Shown piece by piece: positions 24,871-35,999 of a stretch of 64,000 bases of DNA. The stretch is from assembly GCA_016584305.1 (NCBI GenBank), contig JACEEZ010021699.1:75841-139840 (forward strand). The letters are read 5' to 3'. Under the pieces are notes generated by a model. It saw only the letters and a program-made list of their open reading frames with translations. It had not been told where the DNA came from and searched no databases. Source of the stretch: Chionoecetes opilio. Its lineage: Eukaryota; Arthropoda; Malacostraca; Decapoda; Majidae. The position numbers and the translations under genes are program-made. The stretch's first letter is position 1. Each line of letters opens with the position of its first letter.

Positions 24871-25037
24871 TATAATGCTATTCACAGATTATAATTATCT
24901 GTGGGGAAAAGATGCAGCTATGACATTATACGGTGTTGAATGAGAGAAAGAGAAAAAAACCTTTTAAGTGTTCAACGTTGGTAGATGAGTATATAGTGAT
25001 AATGATGTTGATAATAATAATGATAGTAATGATAATT

Positions 25038-25444
25038 GACAGCGAGCTGCGCTCGCTGTCGCTTACCATAAGACCCGTGGAACCAAGTTTCCGCCAAAAA
25101 GTGTATAACTACTCCTAATTATTATCGGATTGAGCTGAAATTTGACATGCAAGTAGTGCTGTCAAATCAATGGGGGTTTGTCTGAAGAATCTTTTTGCGT
25201 AAAACAGCCCTTAATGAGTAATAAGCGTAACTACTCTAATTATTGTCGATTGAGCTGAAATTCGACATGCAAGTAGTGCTGTCAAAATCACGGGGTCTGT
25301 GGAACAAACTTTTTGCATAGAACAAGCCTTAAGTAATTCACGTAATGAGTTAATTGGCTGGAACGTGGCTCGCTGTCACGTTCCAGCCGCAAGAACTGAG
25401 CCAAAAGCAAAGGGGCCAGAGGCTGGACGTCTATACTTGATAAT
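25038..25444 (+). repeat. Hairpin-bearing ~400-bp unit, copy 1
   Basis: It starts with the hairpin GACAGCGAGC-tgc-GCTCGCTGTC (25038-25060), continues GCTTACCATAAGACCCGTGG, has two internal variants of tactcctaattattgtcgg with attgagctgaaattTGACATG, then a second hairpin GGCTGGAACGTG-gctcgctgt-CACGTTCCAGCC near 25357-25389, and ends ctggacgtctatacttgata. No coding capacity. The 20-bp GCTTACCATAAGACCCGTGG marker identifies all copies. Confidence 0.8.
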
Positions 25445-25450
25445 AGTAAC

Positions 25451-25853
25451 TTCGCTCGCTGTCGCTTACCATAAGACCCGTGGAACCAAGTTTCCGCCAA
25501 AAAGTGTATAACTACTCCTAATTATTGTCGGATTGAGCTGAAATTTGACATGCAAGTAGTGCTGTCAAAATAATGGGGGTCGTCGAAGAATTTTTTGCGT
25601 AAAACAAGCCCTTAATGAGTAATTAGAGTAAACTACTCCTAATTATTGTCGAATTGAGCTGATATTCGACATAGAAGTAGTGCTGGCAAAATCAAGGGGG
25701 GTCTGTTAAACAAACTTTTTGCATGCAACAAGCCCTTAATGAGTAATTCACGTAATGAGTTAATTGGCTGGAACGTGGCTCGCTGTCACGTTCCAGCCGC
25801 AAGAACTGAGCCAAAAGCAAAGGGGCCAGAGGCTGGACGTCTATACTTGATAA
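25451..25853 (+). repeat. Hairpin-bearing unit, copy 2
   Basis: Direct tandem copy of the preceding unit with only half of the first hairpin (GCTCGCTGTC). The second hairpin, near 25766-25798, is intact. Confidence 0.8.
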
Positions 25854-25855
25854 TT

Positions 25856-26254
25856 GCTTACCATAAGACCCGTGGAACCAAATTTCCGCCAAAAAGTGTA
25901 TAACTACTCCTAAATATTATCGGATTGAGCTAAAATTTGACATGCAAGTAGTGCTGTCAAAATCAATGGGGGTCGTCGGAAGAAAGTTTTTGCGTAAAAC
26001 AAGCCCTTAATCAACGAGTAATAAGCGTAAACTACTCCTAATTATTGTCGGATTGAGCTTAAATTTGAATTTCAAGTAGTGCTGTCAAAATCAACGGGGG
26101 TCTGTAGAACAAACTTTTTGCATAGAACAAGCCCTTAATGAGTAATTCACGTAATGAGTTAATTGGCTGGAACGTGGCTAGCTGTCACGTTCCAGCCGCA
26201 AGAACTGAGCCAAAAGCAAAGGGGCCAGAGGCTGAACGTCTATACTTGATAATA
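25856..26254 (+). repeat. Hairpin-bearing unit, copy 3
   Basis: Third direct copy, lacking the first hairpin. The second hairpin has gctagctgt as its loop. It is followed at 26283 by another GACAGCGAGC hairpin without a unit attached. Confidence 0.8.
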
Positions 26255-26570
26255 ATACTATTATTATTAGTAGTAGTAGTAATTGACAGCGAGCTTCGCG
26301 AGCTGTCGCTTAATTTATTCAAAATTTGAATAAACAACAACAATAATCATAATAACAAAAATTCTAACAATGATAGTAATCGTGAAAATATTGACAATAA
26401 ATAAGTGATGATAATGAAAATAATAATTACAATATTGATAAACTTAATGAAAACAATATTATTACTACTACTGCTACTACTACTGCTACTACTATTACTA
26501 CTACTACTACTAATAATGATACTAATAATGAGAATGATATAATGATAATATTAATAATCAAATATAGACC
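26240..26570. repeat. ATT/ATA trinucleotide-rich tract
   Basis: Impure ATT, ATA and ACT triplet repeats separating units 3 and 4. Nothing else seen. Confidence 0.8.
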
Positions 26571-26969
26571 TCCAGCCTCTGGCCCCTTTGCTTTTGGCTC
26601 AGTTCTTGCGGCTGGAACGTGACAGCGAGCCACGTTCCAGCCAATTAACTCATTACGTGAATTACTCATTAAGGGCTTGTTCTATGCAAAAAATTGTTTT
26701 ACAGACCCCCATTGATTTTGACAGCACTACTTGCATGTCGAATGTCAGCTCAATCCGACAATAATTCGGAGTAGTTTACGGTAATTACTCATTAAGGGCT
26801 TGTTTTACGGAAAAAGAATTATCCGACAACCCCCATTGATTTTGACAGCACTACTTGTATGTCAAATTTCAGCTCAATCCGACAATATTTAGGAGTAGTT
26901 ATACACTTTTTGGCGGAAACTTGGTTCCACGGGTCTTATGGTAAGCGACAGCGAGCGAAGCTCGCTGTC
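26571..26969 (-). repeat. Hairpin-bearing unit, copy 4 (inverted)
   Basis: Same unit in the opposite orientation, ending with the complete hairpin GACAGCGAGC-gaa-GCTCGCTGTC at 26947-26969. Units 3 and 4 thus form an inverted pair around the triplet-repeat tract. Confidence 0.8.
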
Positions 26970-27047
26970 AATAATAATAGTACTATTATTATCACTAATA
27001 TTTTCATTTTCATTATTTTACTATTATTGTTGTTATTACTATAACAT

Positions 27048-27258
<211 letters not shown>

Positions 27259-27330
27259 CGTGCGACTGATCGGATGGATGGGCGGGTGGGCGCCGCATCT
27301 TAGGTCACGCAAGGTCGCGATAGATTGGAG

Positions 27331-27433
27331 GCAGCCTAGATGACTTTATATTACAGAAAACGCTCGGCACAGTGGTAGTAAATGCGGCAAGTTACAGGAG
27401 ATCTGGAGTTACAGGAGTTTGCTAGATCAAAAG

Positions 27434-27531
<98 letters not shown>

Positions 27532-27586
27532 ATATTTACTTCCACTGTGCTTAGCGTTTTCTTTAATGTTAAGTCATCTAGGCTGC
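27331..27586. mobile_element. Small palindromic element around an (AT)n core
   Basis: The arm GCAGCCTAGATGACTT ... GAAAACGCT ... GCACAGTGG (27331-27375) is repeated inverted at 27542-27586. An AT microsatellite (27437-27530) and a short repeated phrase, ttacaggag, lie between. Probably a palindromic MITE. No coding capacity. Confidence 0.6.
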
Positions 27587-27618
27587 GGAAAATTATAGTG
27601 TATATGCTATTTTTTTTA

Positions 27619-27897
27619 TAGTGGTAGCACGCTCGGTTCACAACCGAGAAGTCCAGGGTTCGATCCCCAGACGGAGCGAAGACAGACGGGCGGTCTTCTT
27701 AAAACCCGAGCCCCTGTCCACCCAACAGTGAATGGGTACCGGGTTTTAGCCGGGGGTTTGTGACCCTCCTACCGGGGTGGTGGCTTTCCCCAACACTAAG
27801 CACTAAGGAGCAATGATAAAAAATGTAGATATGGAGACGGGGCCATACGAGTGTAGCTCAGGCCCTGTAAAATACAACTACGTAGATTAATAAAAAC
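27619..27897 (+). mobile_element. tRNA-derived SINE (tRNA-Val-like head)
   Basis: The head shows an A-box-like TAGTGGTAGCACG (27619-27631), an anticodon arm CTCGG-TTCACAA-CCGAG (27632-27648; anticodon CAC, valine) and a B box GGTTCGATCC (27657-27666). There is no 5' acceptor strand, so it is not a tRNA gene. The body continues with cctgtccacccaacagtgaatgggtacc and several self-complementary CCGGGGT blocks, and ends in an (AC)n tail. The aatgggtacc word is reminiscent of the conserved central domain of some widespread animal SINEs, but this is from memory. Confidence 0.7.
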
Positions 27898-27924
27898 CAC
27901 ACACACACACACACAACACCACAC

Positions 27925-27984
<60 letters not shown>
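27896..27984. repeat. (AC)n microsatellite, SINE 3' tail
   Basis: AC repeats with two AACACC breaks directly after the SINE body. Confidence 0.95.
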
Positions 27985-27986
<2 letters not shown>

Positions 27987-28504
27987 TACATACTAATACT
28001 TATCAGAATATAAGTTATTCAATTAATGTTACACATTTTCTATAATTTCATTACCTTTTTATTCTTATTTATTAACATTGTTCTTATATCATCGTCATAA
28101 TAAATATTCAAATGACTCATCTATCATTAATTGACTATCGTATTGTATTATTAATATTAGTAGTAGTAATATCATTGTCATTATTATCATATTATTATTA
28201 TCATTATTTTTATTATAATTGTTATCAATATTATCATCATTACTACTGTTATAATCATTATCGTTTTCATTATAAATATTAGTATCATTAGCATTCATAT
28301 TATCTTTTACAGTATTGTTGTTATTATCATTATCATCATTACTAACACTATTATTACAGTTACCATTATGATTATTATTATTGTAACTGTTATTATTATC
28401 ATTATTACGGTCATTATTTCATTTTTTATTATCATCATGATCTCAATTATTATGATCATTGTTTCTATTATCATCATTAACATCATTATTACTGCTATTA
28501 ATTA
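27985..28504. other. ATT/ATC trinucleotide-rich spacer
   Basis: Impure ATT, ATC and AGT triplets in a low-GC background. No gene or RNA seen. Confidence 0.7.
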
Positions 28505-28890
28505 ACAGCGAGCGAAGCGAACTGCTACTTACCATAAGTCCCATTCGCGTAAGGGGAGTGGAACCAGGTTTAAGCCAAAAAGTTAATAACTACTCCTAAA
28601 TATTGTCGGATTGAGCCGAAATTTGACAAGAAAGTAGTGCTGTCAAAATCAATGGGGGTCTGTGAAACAAACTTTTTGCGTATAACAAGCCCTTAATGAG
28701 AAATTAGCGTAATGAATTAATTAGTGCTAAATAAACTTCGGTTTAACAATAACTTCTGTTTCTTGTTGAAAACTTCTGTAACTTCTGTAGACTAGGTATT
28801 TTAAAAGCACTTTGAGCTCGCTGCCACGTTCCAGCCGCAAGAACTGAGCCAAAAGCAAAGGGACCAGAGGCTGGACGCCTATACTTGATA
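28505..28890 (+). repeat. Hairpin-bearing unit, copy 5 (diverged)
   Basis: It has the 5' word ACAGCGAGCGAAGCGA and the GCTTACCATAAG-type marker in the form CTTACCATAAGTCCC. An insertion near 28720-28815 breaks the second hairpin, and it ends ctggacgcctatacttgata. It is the most diverged copy. Confidence 0.75.
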
Positions 28891-29106
28891 TTAATGTAAT
28901 TTTCATCATCATCAATATTATAATAATTTTCATGTATGTGTGCGTGCGTATATGTGTGCGTATTTTTTTGTTTGCGTGTGTGTGTGTGCGCGCGAGAAAA
29001 GTGAGAGAAGGAGAGAGAGAGAGATAAAGAGAGAGTGAAACGGGAGATGTAGGGATTAAAGGATTAGAATGGAATGTGCCTGTGTGCGCGGGCGGGCGGG
29101 CGGGTG

Positions 29107-29108
<2 letters not shown>

Positions 29109-29140
<32 letters not shown>
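29109..29140. repeat. (CT)n tract at the right foldback arm
   Basis: A 32-bp CT run directly inside the inverted arm. The left arm has GA repeats in the mirrored place. Confidence 0.9.
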
Positions 29141-29143
<3 letters not shown>

Positions 29144-29441
29144 CGGTTTTGGGTCCTATCTGACTCTGTGGCCAGTTCGAGTTGGGTCCGAATTGACTCG
29201 TGGCCTAGACGGTTTGAGGCCAAATTAACCTGTGTCCCATATGGCGCGTGGACGAAGTGAACTCGTGATCAGTTGACCTCAGTACCAATCGCTTCAGTAC
29301 CAAATGACCTGCACCCGACACAGCAAGGTGGACTGCCCACCAACTATCTACTTCACTGTCTTTCATATTTTCCACCTGCTTTCCCTTCCACTCTCTCCCT
29401 CCCGTCTAACTCCCCACCCCCCTAAAAAAAATAAAAAAATA

Positions 29442-29783
29442 TCGGCCTCTCTTAGTTTTCGTTCCTCACTCACCGCGGTCATATTCACGCTCCTCCCCTC
29501 TGGGCGGCCCACGTGCGGCCGTCCCTTGCCAGCCCATGGCTACATCTCTACTGTAGCTACTCCGGTGTTCCTGAGCAATATATCCATCTTCTGTCTTCCT
29601 AAGTTAAGTTATTTACTCCATACCCACACACGTACTTATAAGGACACGTAAAGACAATCACAAACCAAAGAACCCACGTGCTTCTCCGACCCGCTCGCCC
29701 ACAGCTACCCACCGCCACTCTCTCATCTTATGTTCCTGCCTCTACTTATTATATTCAAGTATTGTACCACCGTACCGGTACAT
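29442..29783 (+). repeat. Candidate left LTR of a non-coding element
   Basis: TCGGCCTCTCTTAGTT ... CCACCGTACCGGTACAT matches 34455-34796 with about 90% identity. The 5' ~90 bp present in the right copy are missing here, replaced by an A-rich join at 29425-29441. The last bases, GGTACA, fit an LTR 3' end (CA). Confidence 0.5.
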
Positions 29784-31337
29784 AATGATGGCACGCGGTG
29801 TTGGTTTATGTCTGTTTTCATTGTGTGGGTATATATATGCGACGCCAAGTGGTCGATGATGTTTGTTTCTACCCTGATATTCTGCCTGATGTTCTGCCTC
29901 GCTGTGTCTACGATCTTCCTCCTGCACGCCCTTGATGTCGCTTGCACGCCTCTACTGTCCGTGCCCTATCATGTTTGATGTCACGTGCAGCTCCTGTTCT
30001 ACCACACGCCCCTGACGGCGCCCAATCCTCATGTGATGTCCTGTGCAGCCCGCCTGCACGCCCATCCTAGACACCCACGGCGTTCTATCCTGGTTTGATG
30101 TCCCACCCGCACGCCCACCCATGTTTGATGTCACGTGCGGCTCTATGCACGCCCGTGCCGCCCGCACGCACTCCTCTGCCCACTTCCGTGATCTCGTGCC
30201 ACCAGCACGCCCTTCACGTGCCCCACGTGGCGCGCTCGTGAGCCTGTTCCTGCTTCTTTCCTGCTAACGTGTGTCATTCAGCGTGTGTTATATTATTTTC
30301 ACGTCACTTGAAAACTGTGGCCGTTCATGTTTTACGTGTGTTCAGTGTATATTTCCATTATTTCGAGTGCCCTATATATTTCGACCTTGTTTGACTCATT
30401 TTTGTGGTTACATTTTCATCTGTGCAGTCTTGCTATATTTTGGACTATTTCAATCCTTCGTGTGATTTTTGTGCGTGAATTGGGCTACAAACTATTTTCG
30501 TGTGATTTTCTTTATTTTCCTGTTCATTCCCGCGATTTCTGACCTACGCGTCACCAACGCTCCCTCCCTGGACCGAGTCTAGGATTTCATGTCTCGGCGC
30601 AACGTGATGTCGGTGTTCCATGTGCTCACTCCCCCGCTCCCCTAAAATGGTGGACAATGGCATGACCCCTCCCGGGCCCTCCGGCGACACGGCCTGCCGC
30701 CTGCCGCCCCACCCTCACGCCACCGCAAACTCATTGCTCCGCCCCCTTGGCTGGGTCAGACCAGGGTGGCAACTTATTGTTCGCCCACCCCTCTCTGCTT
30801 CTCTCCAGCCGCCAGCCTCGTCTCCCCGGAACGCGCCTGCTCGCCCGCCCGTCTCATCCTCCTGCGGCCTGCCTAGTGCCCGCCACCGCACGCCCACATG
30901 CCCTCCTGCGGCTTGTCGCCTGCGCATCACCTCGGCTGGGTCTCTCTGAGCGCCCCGCCGCCCACGCCCACGCCCGCCGCCCAATCCTCAACTCATCTCT
31001 CCTTCGTTGGCTAAACCTGGTGCTTCAGCTGGTGTGGAGCATATATAACTGCATTATGGCTATCTCTTACTTCGTTGTTCGCCTGTGTTGAGCTTCAGCG
31101 CGTCTTTGACGATAGTAGTTGCTCATTTATGTGTCTGTGTATGGCACTGGTGTGTAAGTTACGCGTTCATTTTGATCATACTTTTCACCTTTCGTATACT
31201 GCTTTGAAGACCTTAGATCTGGAACCTTTGGGTTATAATTTCCACTTTTGCTATTGTATACGGTTTCTCAAGACCAATGATGCAATTTTTGCGTACTTTT
31301 GTGATTTTTGGTTCCCATGCTTATATTTTGCATATGT
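29784..31337. other. Interior of candidate LTR element, no gene
   Basis: 29960-30240 holds loosely repeated phrases (TTTGATGTCACGTGC, GCACGCCC). 30600-31010 is unusually C-rich with CpG-containing words. No frame shows a known domain: the ~110-codon plus-strand frame at 30620 is proline/alanine/serine-rich composition only. Confidence 0.5.
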
Positions 31338-31430
31338 GCTCAGCTTATTTTCAGTCCACGTCTTGCCTGTGTGCTTGAGTGATTAACTAAGTAGTGTTCA
31401 GTTTATTTTCAGTCCACGTCGCGCCTGTGT
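31338..31430. repeat. Tandem ~55-bp repeat, left part, LINE insertion site
   Basis: cttattttcagtccacgtc plus gcctgtgt and a ttaact word occur at about 31346 and 31399. The pattern continues on the other side of the RTE-like LINE at 33888 and near 33965 (cttatttttggtccactac, ggttaactc). The array was therefore continuous before the insertion. Confidence 0.55.
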
Positions 31431-33887
31431 CAATCATCATTGGGGGCATACGCCGGGGGGCGCGTCGCCTCGCCCACCCTACGACGCCACTCCCGGGGGT
31501 CACCACGCGCGAGTTCCCATGCAGGCTCCTTTCCCATACCAAGCAGCTCTCGACAAGAAACATCAACATGCCCCAGCCACGAGCCTTGTGGGCGCCACCT
31601 TGGCCTCCTCCACGCCGGATTGTCTCTTACAGATACAACCCGATAGGAAGGATCGGTTTCAGGGTAGCGTGCCACATGCCCATATAGCCGAAGTTGGCGC
31701 TGACGGACTATGCAGGTAATAGGCCTCGATTCAGTCTCACGGTGCAATCGCTGATTTGATACGTAATCATCCCAGCGATACCCCATGATTCTGCGAAGAC
31801 ACTTATTACCAAAGGCATTGATTCGTCTCTTCAAGTTACTATTTAGTGTCCATGTCTCACAACCATAGAGTAAGACAGAGATCACAAACGACTTGAAGAT
31901 CCGGATCTTTGTCCCCCTGGACAGGTACCGACAACGCCAAATACTCCCACTGAGCGAGTCCATAGCACCGTGGGCAATGCCAATCTGCCGTAAGACTTCT
32001 TGACGTGACCCGCCGTCATTATGGACTGCGCTACCAAGGTATGTAAAACTTTCCAAGATCTCAATGTCCTCGCCACACGCATGAACAGACTGTACTGCCT
32101 CATCTAGTAAGTCTCCAAACACCTGGACCTTGGTCTTGAGCCAGGAGACCTCAAGTCCCAAAGGCTTTGCCTCCTCGTGCAGCGCCTCGAGAGCCATCAC
32201 CAGGACCTCCAGCGACTCAGCAAAGATTACTGCATCATCGGCAAAAACAAGATCAGTGATCTTGGTGTTGCCGACGGATGCACCACAATCACTTTGATCT
32301 ACAACCTTGTCCAATACCCAGTCCATACAAGCGTTGAAAAGTGATGGGGCAAGGACGCACCCTTGCCTCACTCCTGTATTCACAGGAAAGAAGCTGGATA
32401 TACCTGCCCCACACTTCACAGCACTCTCAGTCCCAGAATACAGACCAGTTATCAAACCAATAGTCCTTGCAGGAATCCAGCGAAGTCGCAGAAGATCCCA
32501 GAGTGACTCACTATGCACTGAGTCAAACGCCTTCTTGAGATCAACATAGGCTGCAAGCATCCCCTGTCGAAACTCACGTCGGCGTTCCACCAGGACACGA
32601 AACGCTAGGATACGGTCCGTTGTTGATTTACCAGGCGTGAACTCAGATTGCTGAGGTCTCTGATGCTTCACCAGATGACTGCGAATTCGTGTCAGCAATA
32701 GATGGGCAAGCACCTTGCCTGGTACGCTGAGCAGTGTAATACCGCTGTAATTGTTGCAGTCCTGACGGTCCCCTTTCCCTTTCCAGATAGGGACGACCAG
32801 CCCCCTTTCCAGTCAGGAGGAATGATACCTGATTGCCACACGGCAGTCAGGACAGCATGCAACCCGCGGATCATGGCCTCACACCCAGCTTTGAGGAGCT
32901 CCGCACTGATATTACAAACACCAGCTGCCTTTCCACCCCTCAACTTTGCTACAGCCTCTCTGACTTCGTCAAGAGAGGGTGCGGTTTCGTCAATGGGAGG
33001 ATCGGCATCCACTGCCTGTAACCCAGTGGTGTGAAGCTGCTCAGTTGGAGGGTCCACCGTGAACAACTGCCCAAAGTACTCAGCCCAACGAGCCATCTGC
33101 CCATCCATGTCCGACACGAGGCGCCCATCTGCTGTTCGAATATCACTCGCCCGAGAAGGAGACTTGGAACGGAGCTTCTTCAGGGCTTGGTAGGCGGGTC
33201 GGAGGTCATTAGCGTTCAAATGACCCTCGACATCCTCAGCGAGACTCCTGACATACCTCTCCTTGTCTCTCCTCAGGAGGGTTCTAGTCCGGCGTGACAG
33301 AGCCCTGTGCTGGTACTGGTTCCCAGCCAGCCTGGCAGCGCGACTCTCCTCGATTTTCTCCAGCGTCTCCGTCGAGACAAAACCACGCCTTGACCTCGGG
33401 CGCTCCCCAATACACTCCTTGGCAGCCTGTAGAGTTTCACGTTTGAAGGTATCCCACAGTTCTACAGGGTCCCCGAGAGCACCGAGCACATCAAACCGAT
33501 TTGAGACTGCCACCGCATACTCATGAGCACATGTCAAGTCCTTCAGTTTCTCAAGATGAAACACAGTATGGTTACCTCTTGAGATTCTTCTGGACTTGAC
33601 ATGAAGCTTAAGTGTAGCAACAACAAGTCTGTGATCTGTTCCAAAGAACTCAGCATTCCGGTAAACCCTGCAGTTCTGGAGGATCCTCCAACGAGTAATG
33701 ACGAGGATGTGGTCGATCTCCTTAGCTACCCCTCCGGCATTACTATACCATGTCCAGCGGCGCAGCTCTGGTCTCTGATACCAAGAACCTGCAATTTTCA
33801 ACCTTCTGGACCTTGCAAAGTTCAGAAGCAGAGAACTGTTGGTGTTTCTGGTACCGGAGCCATGGGGACCAACACATAACTCGTAGC
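31431..33887 (-). mobile_element. RTE-like LINE, copy 2, 5'-truncated
   Basis: It is flanked by the 7-bp duplication CCTGTGT (31424-31430 and 33888-33894). In its own orientation it begins inside the endonuclease and ends in ATGATGATTG at 31431-31441. It is the longest of the three copies. Confidence 0.88.
31431..33887 (-). pseudogene. RTE-like endonuclease/reverse transcriptase ORF (copy 2), one frameshift
   Basis: Endonuclease C-terminal part: GPHGSGTRNTN, WTWYSNAGGVAKEIDHILV and the catalytic FGTDHRLVVATL (about 33615-33650). A linker follows, then the same RT motifs as copy 1: SPSRASDIRTADGRLVS, YVDLKKAFDSVH, TGVRQGCVLAPSLFNACMD and FADDAVIFAES. A one-base deletion near 32805 (ccccctttcc against cccccttttcc in copy 1 at 22760) puts the 5' part (to 33801 and beyond) and the 3' part in different frames. 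The stop TGA again comes from the terminal repeat, here giving one extra Asp. Role: as copy 1. Confidence 0.87.
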
Positions 33888-34018
33888 CCTGTGTGGTTAA
33901 CTCAAATAGTCTCTGCCTATCTCGCTTCAGTGGTTAACTTATCTAATTTTGTCTCATATAGTCTCAACTTATTTTTGGTCCACTACTCGCCTCAGTGACA
34001 AAGTGGTTAACTCATGCA
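33888..34018. repeat. Tandem ~55-bp repeat, right part
   Basis: This continues the array at 31338-31430 after the LINE insertion (ggttaact at 33895, 33932 and 34003). Confidence 0.5.
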
Positions 34019-34362
34019 TCTATATTCTATATTCGATTCTACTTCGTGTGATTTATATGTTTCCATTTCTGTGTCATTTTCTCATATCTTCTCCTTTGGT
34101 ACGGTTTGTCTATATGTTTTTGTGTCATTTTATCATAATATCTCCTTGGTGTAATTTCCATATTTTCGGTTTTTGAATGATTCAGTCACATGTTCTCTAT
34201 CGCGTCTTTTTTGGTTATAGGTTTATTTCCCTCCATTTTTGTGTGTTCGCATTTAGCTTCATTTTTTCCCTTTACGGCACCTTATATCTCCTATGTTTTG
34301 TTCATATCTATATATCCCCTATAATCCGTATGGACACGTATTTTATATCACCGGGGGTAAAT

Positions 34363-34796
34363 GTACTGTACTGTGTCGGTTAGGTAGGGTATATATGGCA
34401 ATCCTAATGGCATTTCTCCTTGACCTCGCCTATAAATATGATTGACGGGTGACTTCGGCCTCTCTTAGTTTACGTTCCTCACTCACCGCGGTCATATTCA
34501 CGCTCCTCGCCTCTAGGCGGTTCACGTGCAGCAGTCCCCAGCTAGCCCATGGCTACATCTCACCTGTACTCCACTGTTCCTGAGCAATATATCCATCTTC
34601 TGTCTACGAGCTGAGTTAAGGTATTTACTCCATACCCACACACGTACTTATAGAGACACGTAAAGACAATCACAAACCAAAGAACCCACGTGTTTCGCCG
34701 ACCCGCTCGCCCACAGCTAATCACCGCCACTCTCTCATCTTATGTTCCTGCCTCTATCTCATTATATTCAAGTATTATACCACCGTACCGGTACAT
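34363..34796 (+). repeat. Candidate right LTR (complete), uninterrupted
   Basis: TGTACTGTACTGTGTCGG at the 5' end and CCGTACCGGTACA at the 3' end give TGTAC/GTACA inverted termini. A TATA box (TATAAATA, about 34429) lies 70 bp inside, in a context shared with 15647. It matches 29442-29783 over its 3' 340 bp and 14386-15690 over its 5' ~110 bp. The interior between the two copies has no gag or pol, so it would be a non-autonomous (LARD/TRIM-like) element. The region 34019-34362 upstream is T-rich and without features. Confidence 0.5.
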
Positions 34797-34983
34797 GTGT
34801 CCTTGTCACCGTGTCAGCAGAAGAGTTACATAGCAATGTCAATGTCATGTTCCCATTACCCTCCCGTCCTCTTCCCTTCCTTCCTTCCTTCCCATCAACC
34901 TTCCCTTCCCCTCTGCTACTACTTTCAATTCCATTTCCTTCCTCTATCTTTTTCTCCCCAGCTACGCTTTCATCTACCTGCCT

Positions 34984-35324
34984 TATTACGGCACTGGATA
35001 AATATTATATGTACGTGTAAAATCTTAGTATATCCCAACAGCAGGATGTGTGTGTGTGTGTGTCTGCCTGTATCAGCAACACCTTTTAATGAAATGCACA
35101 AACCAGCATGGTGTGAGTTGTGTCAGCGTGTTGACCAAGGATGCTGACGCTGACTGTACCGTGCGAGCCTGTCCACGCCCCGCAGGCCTGGGAAACCGGA
35201 ACCTTGGATGTTCCGGTTACACTCTTTGTATGCTGCCTATGGATCGGAGAGAGGCAGAACAAGAGGAGACGCGACCCCTAGCGCTCCGATACAAGACTCC
35301 TCTGAGAGTATGTGTGTACACACA

Positions 35325-35367
<43 letters not shown>

Positions 35368-35466
35368 CGTGTCACGTAAATAATTGTTCTGGCCAGTCGA
35401 TAAAACATTAGTTTCATTGGCCGTTTGTAAAGAACCCCATGACATTATTATTGTTCAATTTCATAG

Positions 35467-35470
<4 letters not shown>
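34984..35470 (+). repeat. Dispersed ~480-bp repeat, copy 1
   Basis: TATTACGGCACTGGATA through gtatatcccaacagcagga, aaccggaaccttgga and cattggccgtttgtaaagaacccc recurs in direct orientation at 63316-63765. It contains a short (TG)n at 35048-35062 and an ACAC/TGTG palindromic run at 35318-35365. Both copies end at an AT microsatellite. No coding signal. Element type unknown. Confidence 0.75.
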
Positions 35471-35998
<528 letters not shown>

Positions 35999-35999
35999 A

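Noticed and set aside
27619..27690. tRNA-Val gene
   Set aside because: No 5' acceptor strand and a poor T-stem. It is followed by a SINE-like body and an AC tail.
30620..30949. GC-rich plus-strand frame of ~110 codons as a possible host exon
   Set aside because: Proline/alanine/serine-rich composition without splice signals that stand out or any domain. The opposite strand is equally open because of the base composition.
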